This document shows positions 54,291-62,623 of a stretch of DNA of 64,000 nucleotides, piece by piece; the first letter of the stretch is position 1, and each line of letters starts with the position of its first letter. Both the position numbers and the translations under genes were made by a program. This DNA is from Chloroflexi bacterium bin20 (lineage in GTDB: Bacteria; Chloroflexota; Anaerolineae; Aggregatilineales; Phototrophicaceae), in the NCBI GenBank assembly GCA_002238485.1, contig MPMG01000004.1, forward strand, positions 62,001 through 126,000. The letters are read 5' to 3'. The notes beneath the pieces were generated by a model, which saw nothing but the letters and a program-made list of their open reading frames with translations, had not been told where the DNA came from and searched no databases.

Positions 54291-55112
54291 ATGCAAATGG
54301 ATGTGCAGGGCTTTCAAGAACGCGGTTGCGCTATCGTGTCGGGCTTGTTCAGCGATGACGAGGTTGCGCGTTATCGTCAGCATTTTATGGATATGCGGCA
54401 CAATGGCAGCTATCCGGGTGACTTTTCTGGCATCGACCCGACCAGCGACGACCCGCTGGAACGGTACCCGCGCCTCATTCACATGCACCGCTGGGACGAG
54501 CTCAGCCTGCGCTGGATGCTGGATGCGCGGCTGGCGGGGGTCTTCGAGCAGTTGCTGGGCAAGTTGCCGCTGGCTGTGCAGACGATGCTCTATTTCAAGC
54601 CGGCTGGCGCGCGTGGGCAAGCGCTGCATCAAGACCAGTATTATCTGCGCGTGCAACCGGGCACTTGCATCGCCGCCTGGATGGCGCTGGACGATTGCGA
54701 CGAAGAGAATGGCTGCTTGCAAATCGTGCCGGGCAGCCACAATATGCCGCTGCTTTGCCCCATAGAAGCCGATGTCAGCCAGAGCTTCACCGATGTGACT
54801 GTGCCGCTTTCCGCCGATATGCGCACCGAGCCAGTGTTGATGCGCGCGGGCGATGTCTTCTTCTTCAATGGGCAGCTGATTCACGGCAGCTTCCCCAATC
54901 GTTCACAAAGCCGATTCCGCCGCGCTTTGATTGCCCACTACATTGATGGCGATGCCGTGCAGGTCGCCAAGTATTATCATCCGGTCTTGCGCTTTGAGGG
55001 CGGAATAGCCGATCTGACCGTCAGCGAAGAGGGTGGGAAATGTGGTGTATGGGTCGACCAGAACGGTCGCGAAGCGCTTAAGATGACGGGCGCTCTGAAT
55101 CCGCTGCCTTAG
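54291..55112 (+). CDS. Phytanoyl-CoA dioxygenase family (PhyH) protein
   Basis: 273-residue Fe(II)/2-oxoglutarate oxygenase. Iron ligands are visible as HQD in GQALHQDQYYLRV and the distal His in FFFNGQLIHGSFPNRS, with an Arg nearby to hold 2-oxoglutarate. Bacterial members hydroxylate diverse small molecules, including ectoine, halogenated and secondary-metabolite substrates. Immediately converges with the next minus-strand gene by a three-base overlap. Substrate unknown. Confidence 0.88.
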   Translation: MQMDVQGFQERGCAIVSGLFSDDEVARYRQHFMDMRHNGSYPGDFSGIDPTSDDPLERYPRLIHMHRWDELSLRWMLDARLAGVFEQLLGKLPLAVQTMLYFKPAGARGQALHQDQYYLRVQPGTCIAAWMALDDCDEENGCLQIVPGSHNMPLLCPIEADVSQSFTDVTVPLSADMRTEPVLMRAGDVFFFNGQLIHGSFPNRSQSRFRRALIAHYIDGDAVQVAKYYHPVLRFEGGIADLTVSEEGGKCGVWVDQNGREALKMTGALNPLP

Positions 55113-55636
55113 TCGGCATAGAGCCGGCCGCCGGCGCGCTCAAAGGTGCTGGTTGGCTCGGCGATTTCTGCGTCAGGATGACTGCGCGGCAGCATATTCA
55201 GCATGATGCGCCGTCCGCCCGACTCGATGTAATACACATGCAGCGATTGTTCGGCTTTCAGTTTTCGCTTGCTGCCCAGCCGGCGCTCGAATCGCACTGG
55301 CTCTCCAGCCTTGCTCATCAGCACGGTCCGTCGCCAAAATCGCCAACGTGCGGGGACCTGCTCGGCAAAAAGCACGCGATAGCTCAGCTTGACTCGCGCG
55401 AATTTCCAGGCGCGCATGGCTATCGTGATCGCGAAAGCTGCCACCAGCGCCAGCACGATCAACCGCCCTGCCGGGCCATATCGCCCGGCCAAGAAAATCA
55501 ACGGTACTGACAGCAGCAGCAGGGCCGACAGCGGCTCGGTGATCAGCGCGATCCACTGCCGGGACGACAAACGCCCATCGCGGTTGCGCTGGAAGTCTTT
55601 GATCACATCTGCGGACAAATCATTGAAGCTCGTCAT
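55109..55636 (-). CDS. Small membrane protein, hypothetical
   Basis: 175 residues with two adjacent hydrophobic segments (ALLLLSVPLIFLAGRYG and AGRLIVLALVAAFAITIA), then an Arg/Lys-rich cytoplasmic half with SYRVLFAEQVPARWRFWRRT and VLMSKAG. Start at the ATG at 55636, four bases after the permease stop. No family recognised; the layout is that of a two-helix anchor with a basic soluble domain. Confidence 0.65.
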   Translation of the reverse strand: MTSFNDLSADVIKDFQRNRDGRLSSRQWIALITEPLSALLLLSVPLIFLAGRYGPAGRLIVLALVAAFAITIAMRAWKFARVKLSYRVLFAEQVPARWRFWRRTVLMSKAGEPVRFERRLGSKRKLKAEQSLHVYYIESGGRRIMLNMLPRSHPDAEIAEPTSTFERAGGRLYAD

Positions 55637-55640
55637 GCGC

Positions 55641-56558
55641 TTACCCCGCTTCGTGGGCGATGCTGATATCGAGTCGATTGCGCGGACGCAACTGCAATAC
55701 GATGACACTGCCGATAATCAGCGCCGCGCCAACCCATTGTAGCGCAAGGATGAGCTCGCCGAGCACGAACATCGACACCAGCATCGACAAGGGCGGTTCG
55801 ACCGTGCTGATCAGCGAAGCCTGCGCCGCGCCGATTCGCTGGATAGCCAGATTGATGCCAAAGACGGGCAGCACCGTGCCCAGCGTGGCGATGCCCAGCA
55901 GCATCAGCAGGGTGAGCGCGTTGGGGGGCATCTGCAAGCCGCGCAAGGGGATCAACAGCGCCAGGACAAACAACGTGCCCAGCATCATCCATGCGCTCGC
56001 GCCCGAGACATCGACCACGCCCGCCAGCGCCCGCTTGGACAGCAGGTAATAGATCGCCACGATCGCCGCATTCGCCAAGACCAGCGCCAGGCCGAATTTG
56101 TCGACGCCGCCCGCCGCCTGAAAATCGGGCACGGTCAAGACCACGCCAGTCAATGCCAGTCCCAGCGCCAGCCAGGCGCGCGCGCCGATTGGCTCGCCCA
56201 GCAGGCGCGACAGCAAGACCACCATGGCCGGATAGGAGTAAAAGAGCACGATATACGTGCTGCCCGGCAGCCGCTCTAGCCCGAAGAAAGCCAGCAGCAC
56301 GGCAAGCGACAGCAGCATGCCGATCAGCAGGACCTGACGGACGGGCGCATCGCTTTTGGGCTTGCGCGGGGCATTGCGGCGCGAGACCAGCACCAAGCCC
56401 CACATCAGGGGTACGGCAAACAAAAAACGCCAGATGGCGATGTCCATGGGCTCGAATGTCGATTGCGCGAAGGTGATCTTGACCAAGGTGGGCATGATCG
56501 AGAAGCCGCCGGCCGCCAGCAGCACCCAGACGATGCCGGCGCGTTCTTTAGATGACAT
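55641..56558 (-). CDS. EamA/DMT-family transporter
   Basis: 305 residues with ten hydrophobic segments in two homologous halves of five (an EamA pair). Signature stretches PMDIAIWRFLFAVPLMWGLV, AFFGLERLPGSTYIVLFYSY and GAAQASLISTVEPPLSMLVS are typical of amino-acid and metabolite exporters. The small membrane protein follows in the same direction. Substrate unknown. Confidence 0.88.
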   Translation of the reverse strand: MSSKERAGIVWVLLAAGGFSIMPTLVKITFAQSTFEPMDIAIWRFLFAVPLMWGLVLVSRRNAPRKPKSDAPVRQVLLIGMLLSLAVLLAFFGLERLPGSTYIVLFYSYPAMVVLLSRLLGEPIGARAWLALGLALTGVVLTVPDFQAAGGVDKFGLALVLANAAIVAIYYLLSKRALAGVVDVSGASAWMMLGTLFVLALLIPLRGLQMPPNALTLLMLLGIATLGTVLPVFGINLAIQRIGAAQASLISTVEPPLSMLVSMFVLGELILALQWVGAALIIGSVIVLQLRPRNRLDISIAHEAG

Positions 56559-56585
56559 GGCGGATAGAGTCGATCAATGCGCCAA

Positions 56586-58124
56586 TCAAGCGATGCTGAC
56601 CATGCTGACAAGGTTGCTGGCCAGCGGGTAAAAGATGCCGAAGATCAACGTACCCGCAAGCGCGATATTGATCGCCCAGCGCACATAGACAGTTTCCAGC
56701 GCCGGCGCCAGCTCGCCACTGCTGTCGCGCAGGTACATATTGACGACCACGCGCATGTAATAGAAGGCGCTGACCACGCTGGTCAATACGCCGATGACTG
56801 CCAATCCGACCAAACCGGCCTGCACCGCCGAAGCAAAGACCATGAACTTGCCTACGAAGCCGGCTGTCAAGGGAATGCCCGTCAAGCTCAGCATGAATAT
56901 GGTCATCGCCATCGCCAGCAGGGGGCGTGAGCGCGCCAAGCCCGTGATGTCGTCTATGTTGCCGCCGCCGCCATCGACACGTTCGATGGTCATGACGACC
57001 GCGAATGCGCCCAAGTTGGTGAACATATAAGCCAGGATGTAAACCAACGCGCCTTGTGTAGCAGAGTCGGCCGAGCCTGCTGTGCCAGCCGCCGCCAATG
57101 CCACCATGATGTAACCGGCATGGGCGATTGAGGAATAAGCCAGCATGCGCTTGAGGTTGCGCTGCGAGATGGCCACAAAGTTGCCCAGCACCAGTGTCAG
57201 CACAGCGATAATGGAAATAGTCGTTTGCCAGGCAGCTGCCTCGCCATCCGCCAGCACCAGCGCCGAAAGCGCCGTCACCAGCACGCGCAGCAGCGCAGCA
57301 AAACCGCCGATCTTGGCTGTCACGCTCATCAAGGCGGTTACCGGTGTGGGCGCGCCTTCATAGACATCGGGCGTCCACATATGGAAGGGCACGACCGCCA
57401 CCTTGAATCCCAAGCCGACAATCAGCAGCGCCGCGCCGACTATCAGGTAGAATGTCGCCGAGGAGGCCGCGCCGACGACCGCGGAGGCAACCTCAAGAAT
57501 CTGCGGAATGTTGGTCGTGCCGGTTGCGCCATAGACCAGCGCCGCGCCAAACACCAGGAATGCGCTGGAAAATGCGCCCAGGATGAAGTACTTCATGCCG
57601 CTTTCTTCCGACTTCAAGGCCTGCTCGCTGCCATCATTTTTGATGGAGCGGAAGGCCGCCAGGATGTAGAGCGGGATGCTCAGCAATTCCAGCGCCACGA
57701 AGACGACAATCAAGTCATTGGCGGCCACCATGAACATAGCCCCGGCCGATGACAGCAAGGTCAGAATGTAATATTCGCCACGGTGGATGCCGGCGCGCTT
57801 GAGATAATCCCAGCTCATCAGCAATGCCAGCAGCGTGGCAACCAGGATGACGATATTCAGGAAGCCCGTGAAGGCATCGGCGATGAACATGCCATAGAGC
57901 GCGGTCTGCTGCTCGGCGGCTGGCGCATAGACAAAGAGGTTGGCGACAAAGCTGAGGCCCAAGCCCAGGCAAGCCATCAGCGGCGTCCAGTGCTCGCGCT
58001 CGTCGCCAGCGAAGAGATCGACCAGCACCAGCAGCAAGGTCCAAGCCACCAGCAATGTGCCAGGCAGCGTCGAAACCAGGTTGGACTGGGCAAGGAACTC
58101 CGCGATAGTGGGCGGTTCAAACAT
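56586..58124 (-). CDS. nuoN: NADH-quinone oxidoreductase subunit N
   Basis: 512-residue antiporter-like membrane arm subunit of complex I, 14 hydrophobic segments. GFKVAVVPFHMWTPDVYEGA and PVTALMSVTAKIGGFAALLR (with the conserved loop-helix lysine), MLAYSSIAHAGY and TGIPLTAGFVGKFMVFASAV are diagnostic of NuoN. It is the last gene of the nuo operon; 9 bases separate it from nuoM. Confidence 0.95.
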   Translation of the reverse strand: MFEPPTIAEFLAQSNLVSTLPGTLLVAWTLLLVLVDLFAGDEREHWTPLMACLGLGLSFVANLFVYAPAAEQQTALYGMFIADAFTGFLNIVILVATLLALLMSWDYLKRAGIHRGEYYILTLLSSAGAMFMVAANDLIVVFVALELLSIPLYILAAFRSIKNDGSEQALKSEESGMKYFILGAFSSAFLVFGAALVYGATGTTNIPQILEVASAVVGAASSATFYLIVGAALLIVGLGFKVAVVPFHMWTPDVYEGAPTPVTALMSVTAKIGGFAALLRVLVTALSALVLADGEAAAWQTTISIIAVLTLVLGNFVAISQRNLKRMLAYSSIAHAGYIMVALAAAGTAGSADSATQGALVYILAYMFTNLGAFAVVMTIERVDGGGGNIDDITGLARSRPLLAMAMTIFMLSLTGIPLTAGFVGKFMVFASAVQAGLVGLAVIGVLTSVVSAFYYMRVVVNMYLRDSSGELAPALETVYVRWAINIALAGTLIFGIFYPLASNLVSMVSIA

Positions 58125-58132
58125 ACAATCTC

Positions 58133-59737
58133 CTAGCGAACGAAGAGCGCCGCGATGCGATCAACCGAGATATCCAGCATGTTGAAGAAGACGATCGGCT
58201 GGATGCCCATCCAGAAGATCATGACGAGAATCGGGATATAAGCCGCGATTTCGTTCCAGCGCAGTTTATAGCCGTCTTCGTCTTTCAACGGCTTCTTCAA
58301 TTCGCCCATGAACACATGCTGGAACATCTTCAGCAGGTAGACCGCCGCCAGAATGACGCCCAAGGTGCCAAAGAGCGTGAAGGCAAAGCCAAGAAAATCG
58401 CTGCCCAGCGAACCCAGCAAGATGGTGAACTCGCCGATAAAGCCGTTCAAGCCCGGCAAACCCATGCTGCTCAAAGAGATGACGAGGCTGATGCCGCCGA
58501 AGACGGGCATGACTTTCCAGATGCCACCATAATCGGCCATTTCTTTGGTGTGCCAACGTTCATAGAGCATGCCCACGATAAGGAACAAGCCGCCCGTGCT
58601 GATGCCGTGATTGACCATTTGCAGAGTCGCGCCCTGCAAACCCTGCGCATTCAAGGCGAAGATGCCCAGCACAACAAAACCAAGGTGGCTGACCGACGAA
58701 TAGGCGACCAGCTTCTTGACATTGTTCTGCGCATAGCTGACCCACGCGCCGTAGATGATGCCAACCACGCCCAGAAAGGCAATTGTCGGCGCCCAGGCCA
58801 CGGTCGCTTCGGGAAACAAGTTGAGGTTGAAGCGAACGATTCCATAGGTGCCCATCTTCAGCAGCACGCCAGCCAATATGACCGAACCAGCTGTCGGCGC
58901 TTGCACATGCGCATCGGGCAGCCAACTGTGGAAAGGGAAGATGGGAACTTTGATAGCGAAGGCAACCAAGAAGCCCAGGAACAGGAAGCTTTCTACCGAG
59001 CTGAACAAGAAGCCATTGTCGCCTTCTGCATCGGGTTCCGCGGCATCCCAATACGTGCCAGCGCCTTCGTACGTCTGTACCATCTCGATGACGCCAAGAT
59101 CTCCGCCAGCGCTGTAGGTGCTGAAGGTGCTGGCGGTGTTGCCGACATACAGAATGGCGATCAGCATCAAGATCGAGCCAGCCATCGTGTACAAGAAAAA
59201 CTTGACAGCCGCATAGATGCGCTCTTCGCTGCCCCAAATGCCGATCAGGAAGTACATGGGCACCAGCGTAACTTCCCAGAAAACATAGAAGATGATCAGG
59301 TCGTGCACGACAAAAACGCCGATCATCGCCCATTCCAGCAGCATCAGGAAAATGTAATACAGCTTCTCCCGCCCTCGCTCCTCAAAGATATGGCTGCCGA
59401 AAGAGCCGAGAATGGCGATGGGCATGATGAAAGTCGTCAGCAAGACCAGCAGCATGCTGATGCCATCGACGCCGACGAAATAGCTGATATTGATCACTGA
59501 ATCGCCAAGCGACACCTCTGCCCAGGTATTGCGCTGCACCATTTGCAGATCGGCTGTGGCGGGGTCGAAGTTGATCCACATCAGCACCGATGCCACAAAG
59601 GTCACCAGGCTGGTCGCGAAAGCCACCCACTTGAGGTTTTCCCGCTGCGTTTCGCCATTCATAAACAGCAAAATGGCAAGCCCCAGCATTGGCAAGAAGA
59701 GGGTGATGGTCGTCAGCGAGAGTCCAGTTACATCCAT
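58133..59737 (-). CDS. nuoM: NADH-quinone oxidoreductase subunit M
   Basis: 534-residue proton-pumping antiporter-like subunit. The conserved Glu lies in MLLEWAMIGVFVVHDLIIFY with its partner Lys later; AIKVPIFPFHSWLPDAHVQA with PTAGSVILAGVLLKMGTYG and the GLPGLNGFIGEFTILLGSLG segment are diagnostic. A 35-residue Asp/Gly-rich loop after helix 5 (near TYWDAAEPDAEGDNGF) is longer than average. Lies between nuoL and nuoN. Confidence 0.95.
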   Translation of the reverse strand: MDVTGLSLTTITLFLPMLGLAILLFMNGETQRENLKWVAFATSLVTFVASVLMWINFDPATADLQMVQRNTWAEVSLGDSVINISYFVGVDGISMLLVLLTTFIMPIAILGSFGSHIFEERGREKLYYIFLMLLEWAMIGVFVVHDLIIFYVFWEVTLVPMYFLIGIWGSEERIYAAVKFFLYTMAGSILMLIAILYVGNTASTFSTYSAGGDLGVIEMVQTYEGAGTYWDAAEPDAEGDNGFLFSSVESFLFLGFLVAFAIKVPIFPFHSWLPDAHVQAPTAGSVILAGVLLKMGTYGIVRFNLNLFPEATVAWAPTIAFLGVVGIIYGAWVSYAQNNVKKLVAYSSVSHLGFVVLGIFALNAQGLQGATLQMVNHGISTGGLFLIVGMLYERWHTKEMADYGGIWKVMPVFGGISLVISLSSMGLPGLNGFIGEFTILLGSLGSDFLGFAFTLFGTLGVILAAVYLLKMFQHVFMGELKKPLKDEDGYKLRWNEIAAYIPILVMIFWMGIQPIVFFNMLDISVDRIAALFVR

Positions 59738-59752
59738 AGGGCTGCGTTCTCC

Positions 59753-62266
59753 TTAAGAGCCAGTTTGCAGCAGGGACTGAATAAATGGCAGCAGCATGAG
59801 CACGATCACCGCGGCAACGCCAAAGAAGAGCACGACTGCGTACAAGCGCACATAGCCGGTCTGCGAGCGGCGCATCCAGTTGGCAGCGCGCTCCACCAGC
59901 GCTCCCACGCCATTCACCGCGCCATCCACGATGCCCAGATCAATCGGCTGGCTGAGCAACGTGGCGATGCTGTCGAAGCCTCGCTTGATGAGGCTGTCAT
60001 GAAAGTAATCGTGCAAGAAGTCCCAGTCGACGCGGTCGGCCAAGAAACCGGCCAGACGATTGAAGGGCTGCTCGATAACGCTGGCATAGATCTCGTCCCA
60101 ATACAAGCGCGCGTTGGCCAGGCGGAAGAGAGGCCGCGATGCGCCGCCCGTCTCCAGTTGGTCGCGTTTGTTGCTGGCCAGCCCCTTGCCCTTGTAGATG
60201 CGCTGCGCCGCCACGATGGAAGCGATGCCCAGCGCCATCGCGATGCCGGCGATCAGCATGTTGAAGTCCAGCACATGACCTTTCGAAACGCTGGACACGC
60301 TGTGCTCGAGGAAGTGCTTGAACTCATAGGGATGGTAAATGCCATCGAATATCGGCGTGGCTTTGGGCACATTGATAAAGCCGATCAACAGCGTGAAGAT
60401 CGCCAACACCAGCAAGGGCAGCAGCATAGCACCATTGCTTTCGGGCGCGCGCTCGGCCGCTTCTGTTCGGGCGTCATCGAAGAAGACCAGCACGATCTGC
60501 CGCCACATGTAAAAGGCTGTGAAAGCCGCCGCGATGAGCAGAATGCCAAAAGCGATGAAACCGCTGGTTTCGTTCAGCTGGAAGCCTTCGTACCAGGCAT
60601 CGGCGAGGATCTCGTCTTTTGACCAGAATCCAGCGAAAGGGAAGATGCCCGCCAGCGCCAACGTGCCGATCAGGTAGGTGATATAGGTGATGGGCATGCG
60701 TTTGCGCAAGCCGCCCATGTTGCGCATATCCTGCGCGTCGAATTCTTCTTGGTCGTGATGATGGTCGCCGTGACTGTGATCGTGGGCATGATGATGCCCA
60801 TGCTCGACGCCATGAATCACCGAACCGCTGCCCAAGAAGAGCAGCGCTTTGAAAACCGCGTGCGTAACCAGGTGGAACATAGCCGCGACATAGGCGCCGA
60901 TGCCCACCGCCGCCACCATAAAGCCCAGCTGCGAGATGGTCGAGTAGGCCAGCACGCGCTTGATATCCCATTGTCCCAACGCGATGAAGCCCGCCATGAT
61001 GGCTGTGCCCGCGCCAACCAACGTGATGATCAAGCCGATGATGTAGCCAGCGTGGTTCAGCTCCCACAAGAAGACATTGGCGCGCACCATCATGTAGACG
61101 CCTGCCGTTACCATGGTAGCGGCGTGGATGAGCGCGCTGACGGGAGTCGGACCCGCCATGGCATCGGGCAGCCACACAAATAGCGGGATCTGCGCCGACT
61201 TGCCCGCCACGCCCAGCAGCATAAACAGAGCCGCCAGGAAAATCACATCGTCAAAAGCCAGTTGGAATCCGCCGAAGTCGACCACATCGTCCGTGCCAAA
61301 GCGCTCGGCAGTTTGCCCGAAGACGCCCAGCATCGCGCTGTCAAAATGGTGGTTGTCGCAATGCAGGTTGCGGATGTCGGATGCCAGCGGATTGGGCGCG
61401 CTGTGTGGTTCGGCTGTGCCATGTCCATCGTCTGCGCCGTGCGCATCGTCGGCGGGGGCGGGTTCCTGCGTCTCAGCAACGCGTTGCGAGGCTGGCACAC
61501 AGACGACATTCGCGCCATGCCCGTCGTCGGCCGCATCGGCATGGTCGTCTGCTCCATGCGCCAGCAGGCCGTTATGTTCTTGCCAGCCCACCAGATACTT
61601 GGCGCTGGTATTGGGCAACTCGCCGGCTTTGAAGAAGTCCAACGTGCCAAATGTCCAGAAAATCAAGAACATGGCCACCAGCAAGCCAAAATCACCGATG
61701 CGGTTGACGATGAAGGCTTTGCGCGCGGCATTGCTGTTCTTCCAGCCTTCGGGCGCTTTCTTGTCCCACCAAAAGCCGATCAGCAAGAACGAGCACAAGC
61801 CCACGCCTTCCCAGCCGACAAACAACATCAGGAAGTTGTTGGCGGTTACCAGGACCAGCATGAAAGCCAGGAACATATTCAGATAAGCAAAGAAGCGCGG
61901 ATACCACTTGTCGCCGTGCATATAGCCGCGCGCGTATAAATGGATCAACGAGCCGACGCCCGTGACCACCAGCATCATCGTGACGCTGAGCGAATCCACG
62001 CGCAACTGCCAGCCGATATCCAGGTTTATGGACTCGATGCGCAGCCAGCCATCCAGAAAAGGCGGATTGACCACCGCGGCCGCGCCGTTCGTGCCGGTTA
62101 CATATACGAGCAGCAGCAGCGAAATCACAAAGGCGAAGAGCGAGGCAAAGCAGCCGATATAGCCCGACCATTTCTCGCCCAGGCGCGCGCCAAAGAAGAA
62201 GTTCACTGCTGCCCCGAGCGCGGGGACGAAAATGACCAGCGGGACCAGGAGTGGCAGATTTTCCAT
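59753..62266 (-). CDS. nuoL: NADH-quinone oxidoreductase subunit L, with His/Asp-rich inserts
   Basis: 837 residues, against 610-660 for most NuoL. The antiporter core is clear: FVGWEGVGLCSFLLIGFWWD, GKSAQIPLFVWLPDAMAGPT, PVSALIHAATMVTAGVYMMV and LGQWDIKRVLAYSTISQLG. Two extra regions occur. One of about 115 residues, Asp/His/Ala-rich, lies between helices 6 and 7 (about 61255-61600). The other is a histidine-rich loop, 11 His within 21 residues (about 60745-60815), before RNMGGLRKRMP. Both face loops rather than helices. The long horizontal helix is expected at the C-terminus. Confidence 0.94.
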   Translation of the reverse strand: MENLPLLVPLVIFVPALGAAVNFFFGARLGEKWSGYIGCFASLFAFVISLLLLVYVTGTNGAAAVVNPPFLDGWLRIESINLDIGWQLRVDSLSVTMMLVVTGVGSLIHLYARGYMHGDKWYPRFFAYLNMFLAFMLVLVTANNFLMLFVGWEGVGLCSFLLIGFWWDKKAPEGWKNSNAARKAFIVNRIGDFGLLVAMFLIFWTFGTLDFFKAGELPNTSAKYLVGWQEHNGLLAHGADDHADAADDGHGANVVCVPASQRVAETQEPAPADDAHGADDGHGTAEPHSAPNPLASDIRNLHCDNHHFDSAMLGVFGQTAERFGTDDVVDFGGFQLAFDDVIFLAALFMLLGVAGKSAQIPLFVWLPDAMAGPTPVSALIHAATMVTAGVYMMVRANVFLWELNHAGYIIGLIITLVGAGTAIMAGFIALGQWDIKRVLAYSTISQLGFMVAAVGIGAYVAAMFHLVTHAVFKALLFLGSGSVIHGVEHGHHHAHDHSHGDHHHDQEEFDAQDMRNMGGLRKRMPITYITYLIGTLALAGIFPFAGFWSKDEILADAWYEGFQLNETSGFIAFGILLIAAAFTAFYMWRQIVLVFFDDARTEAAERAPESNGAMLLPLLVLAIFTLLIGFINVPKATPIFDGIYHPYEFKHFLEHSVSSVSKGHVLDFNMLIAGIAMALGIASIVAAQRIYKGKGLASNKRDQLETGGASRPLFRLANARLYWDEIYASVIEQPFNRLAGFLADRVDWDFLHDYFHDSLIKRGFDSIATLLSQPIDLGIVDGAVNGVGALVERAANWMRRSQTGYVRLYAVVLFFGVAAVIVLMLLPFIQSLLQTGS

Positions 62267-62296
62267 ACTCAGACAGCCTCTTCCTTCGGCAAATGC

Positions 62297-62605
62297 CTAG
62301 CCGTGCATCTGCTGCAAGTCATCAATATTGATGCTTTGGCGCTCGCGGAAAATATTGACGATCAATGCCAAGCCGATCGCCACTTCCGCCGCCGCCACCG
62401 TCATCACAAAAAAGACAAAGACATGCCCATCTGTATGCCCCCATTCCCGCGCGAATGCCACCAGCGCCAGATTCGCCGAGTTCAGCATTAGCTCGACAGA
62501 CATGAAAAGCAAGATGGCGTTGCGCCGAATCAAAACGCCCAGCGCGCCCATCAAAAAGAGCACCATGCTGAGGATGATATAAGGCTCTGTGCCGATTGCG
62601 TTCAT
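62297..62605 (-). CDS. nuoK: NADH-quinone oxidoreductase subunit K
   Basis: 102-residue small membrane subunit with three hydrophobic helices. [20 protein letters not shown] and [19 protein letters not shown] carry the conserved glutamate of the proton path; [20 protein letters not shown] follows. Between nuoJ and nuoL as always. Confidence 0.96.
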   Translation of the reverse strand: MNAIGTEPYIILSMVLFLMGALGVLIRRNAILLFMSVELMLNSANLALVAFAREWGHTDGHVFVFFVMTVAAAEVAIGLALIVNIFRERQSINIDDLQQMHG

Positions 62606-62623
62606 CGTCGCTCGCTCCCGCCT

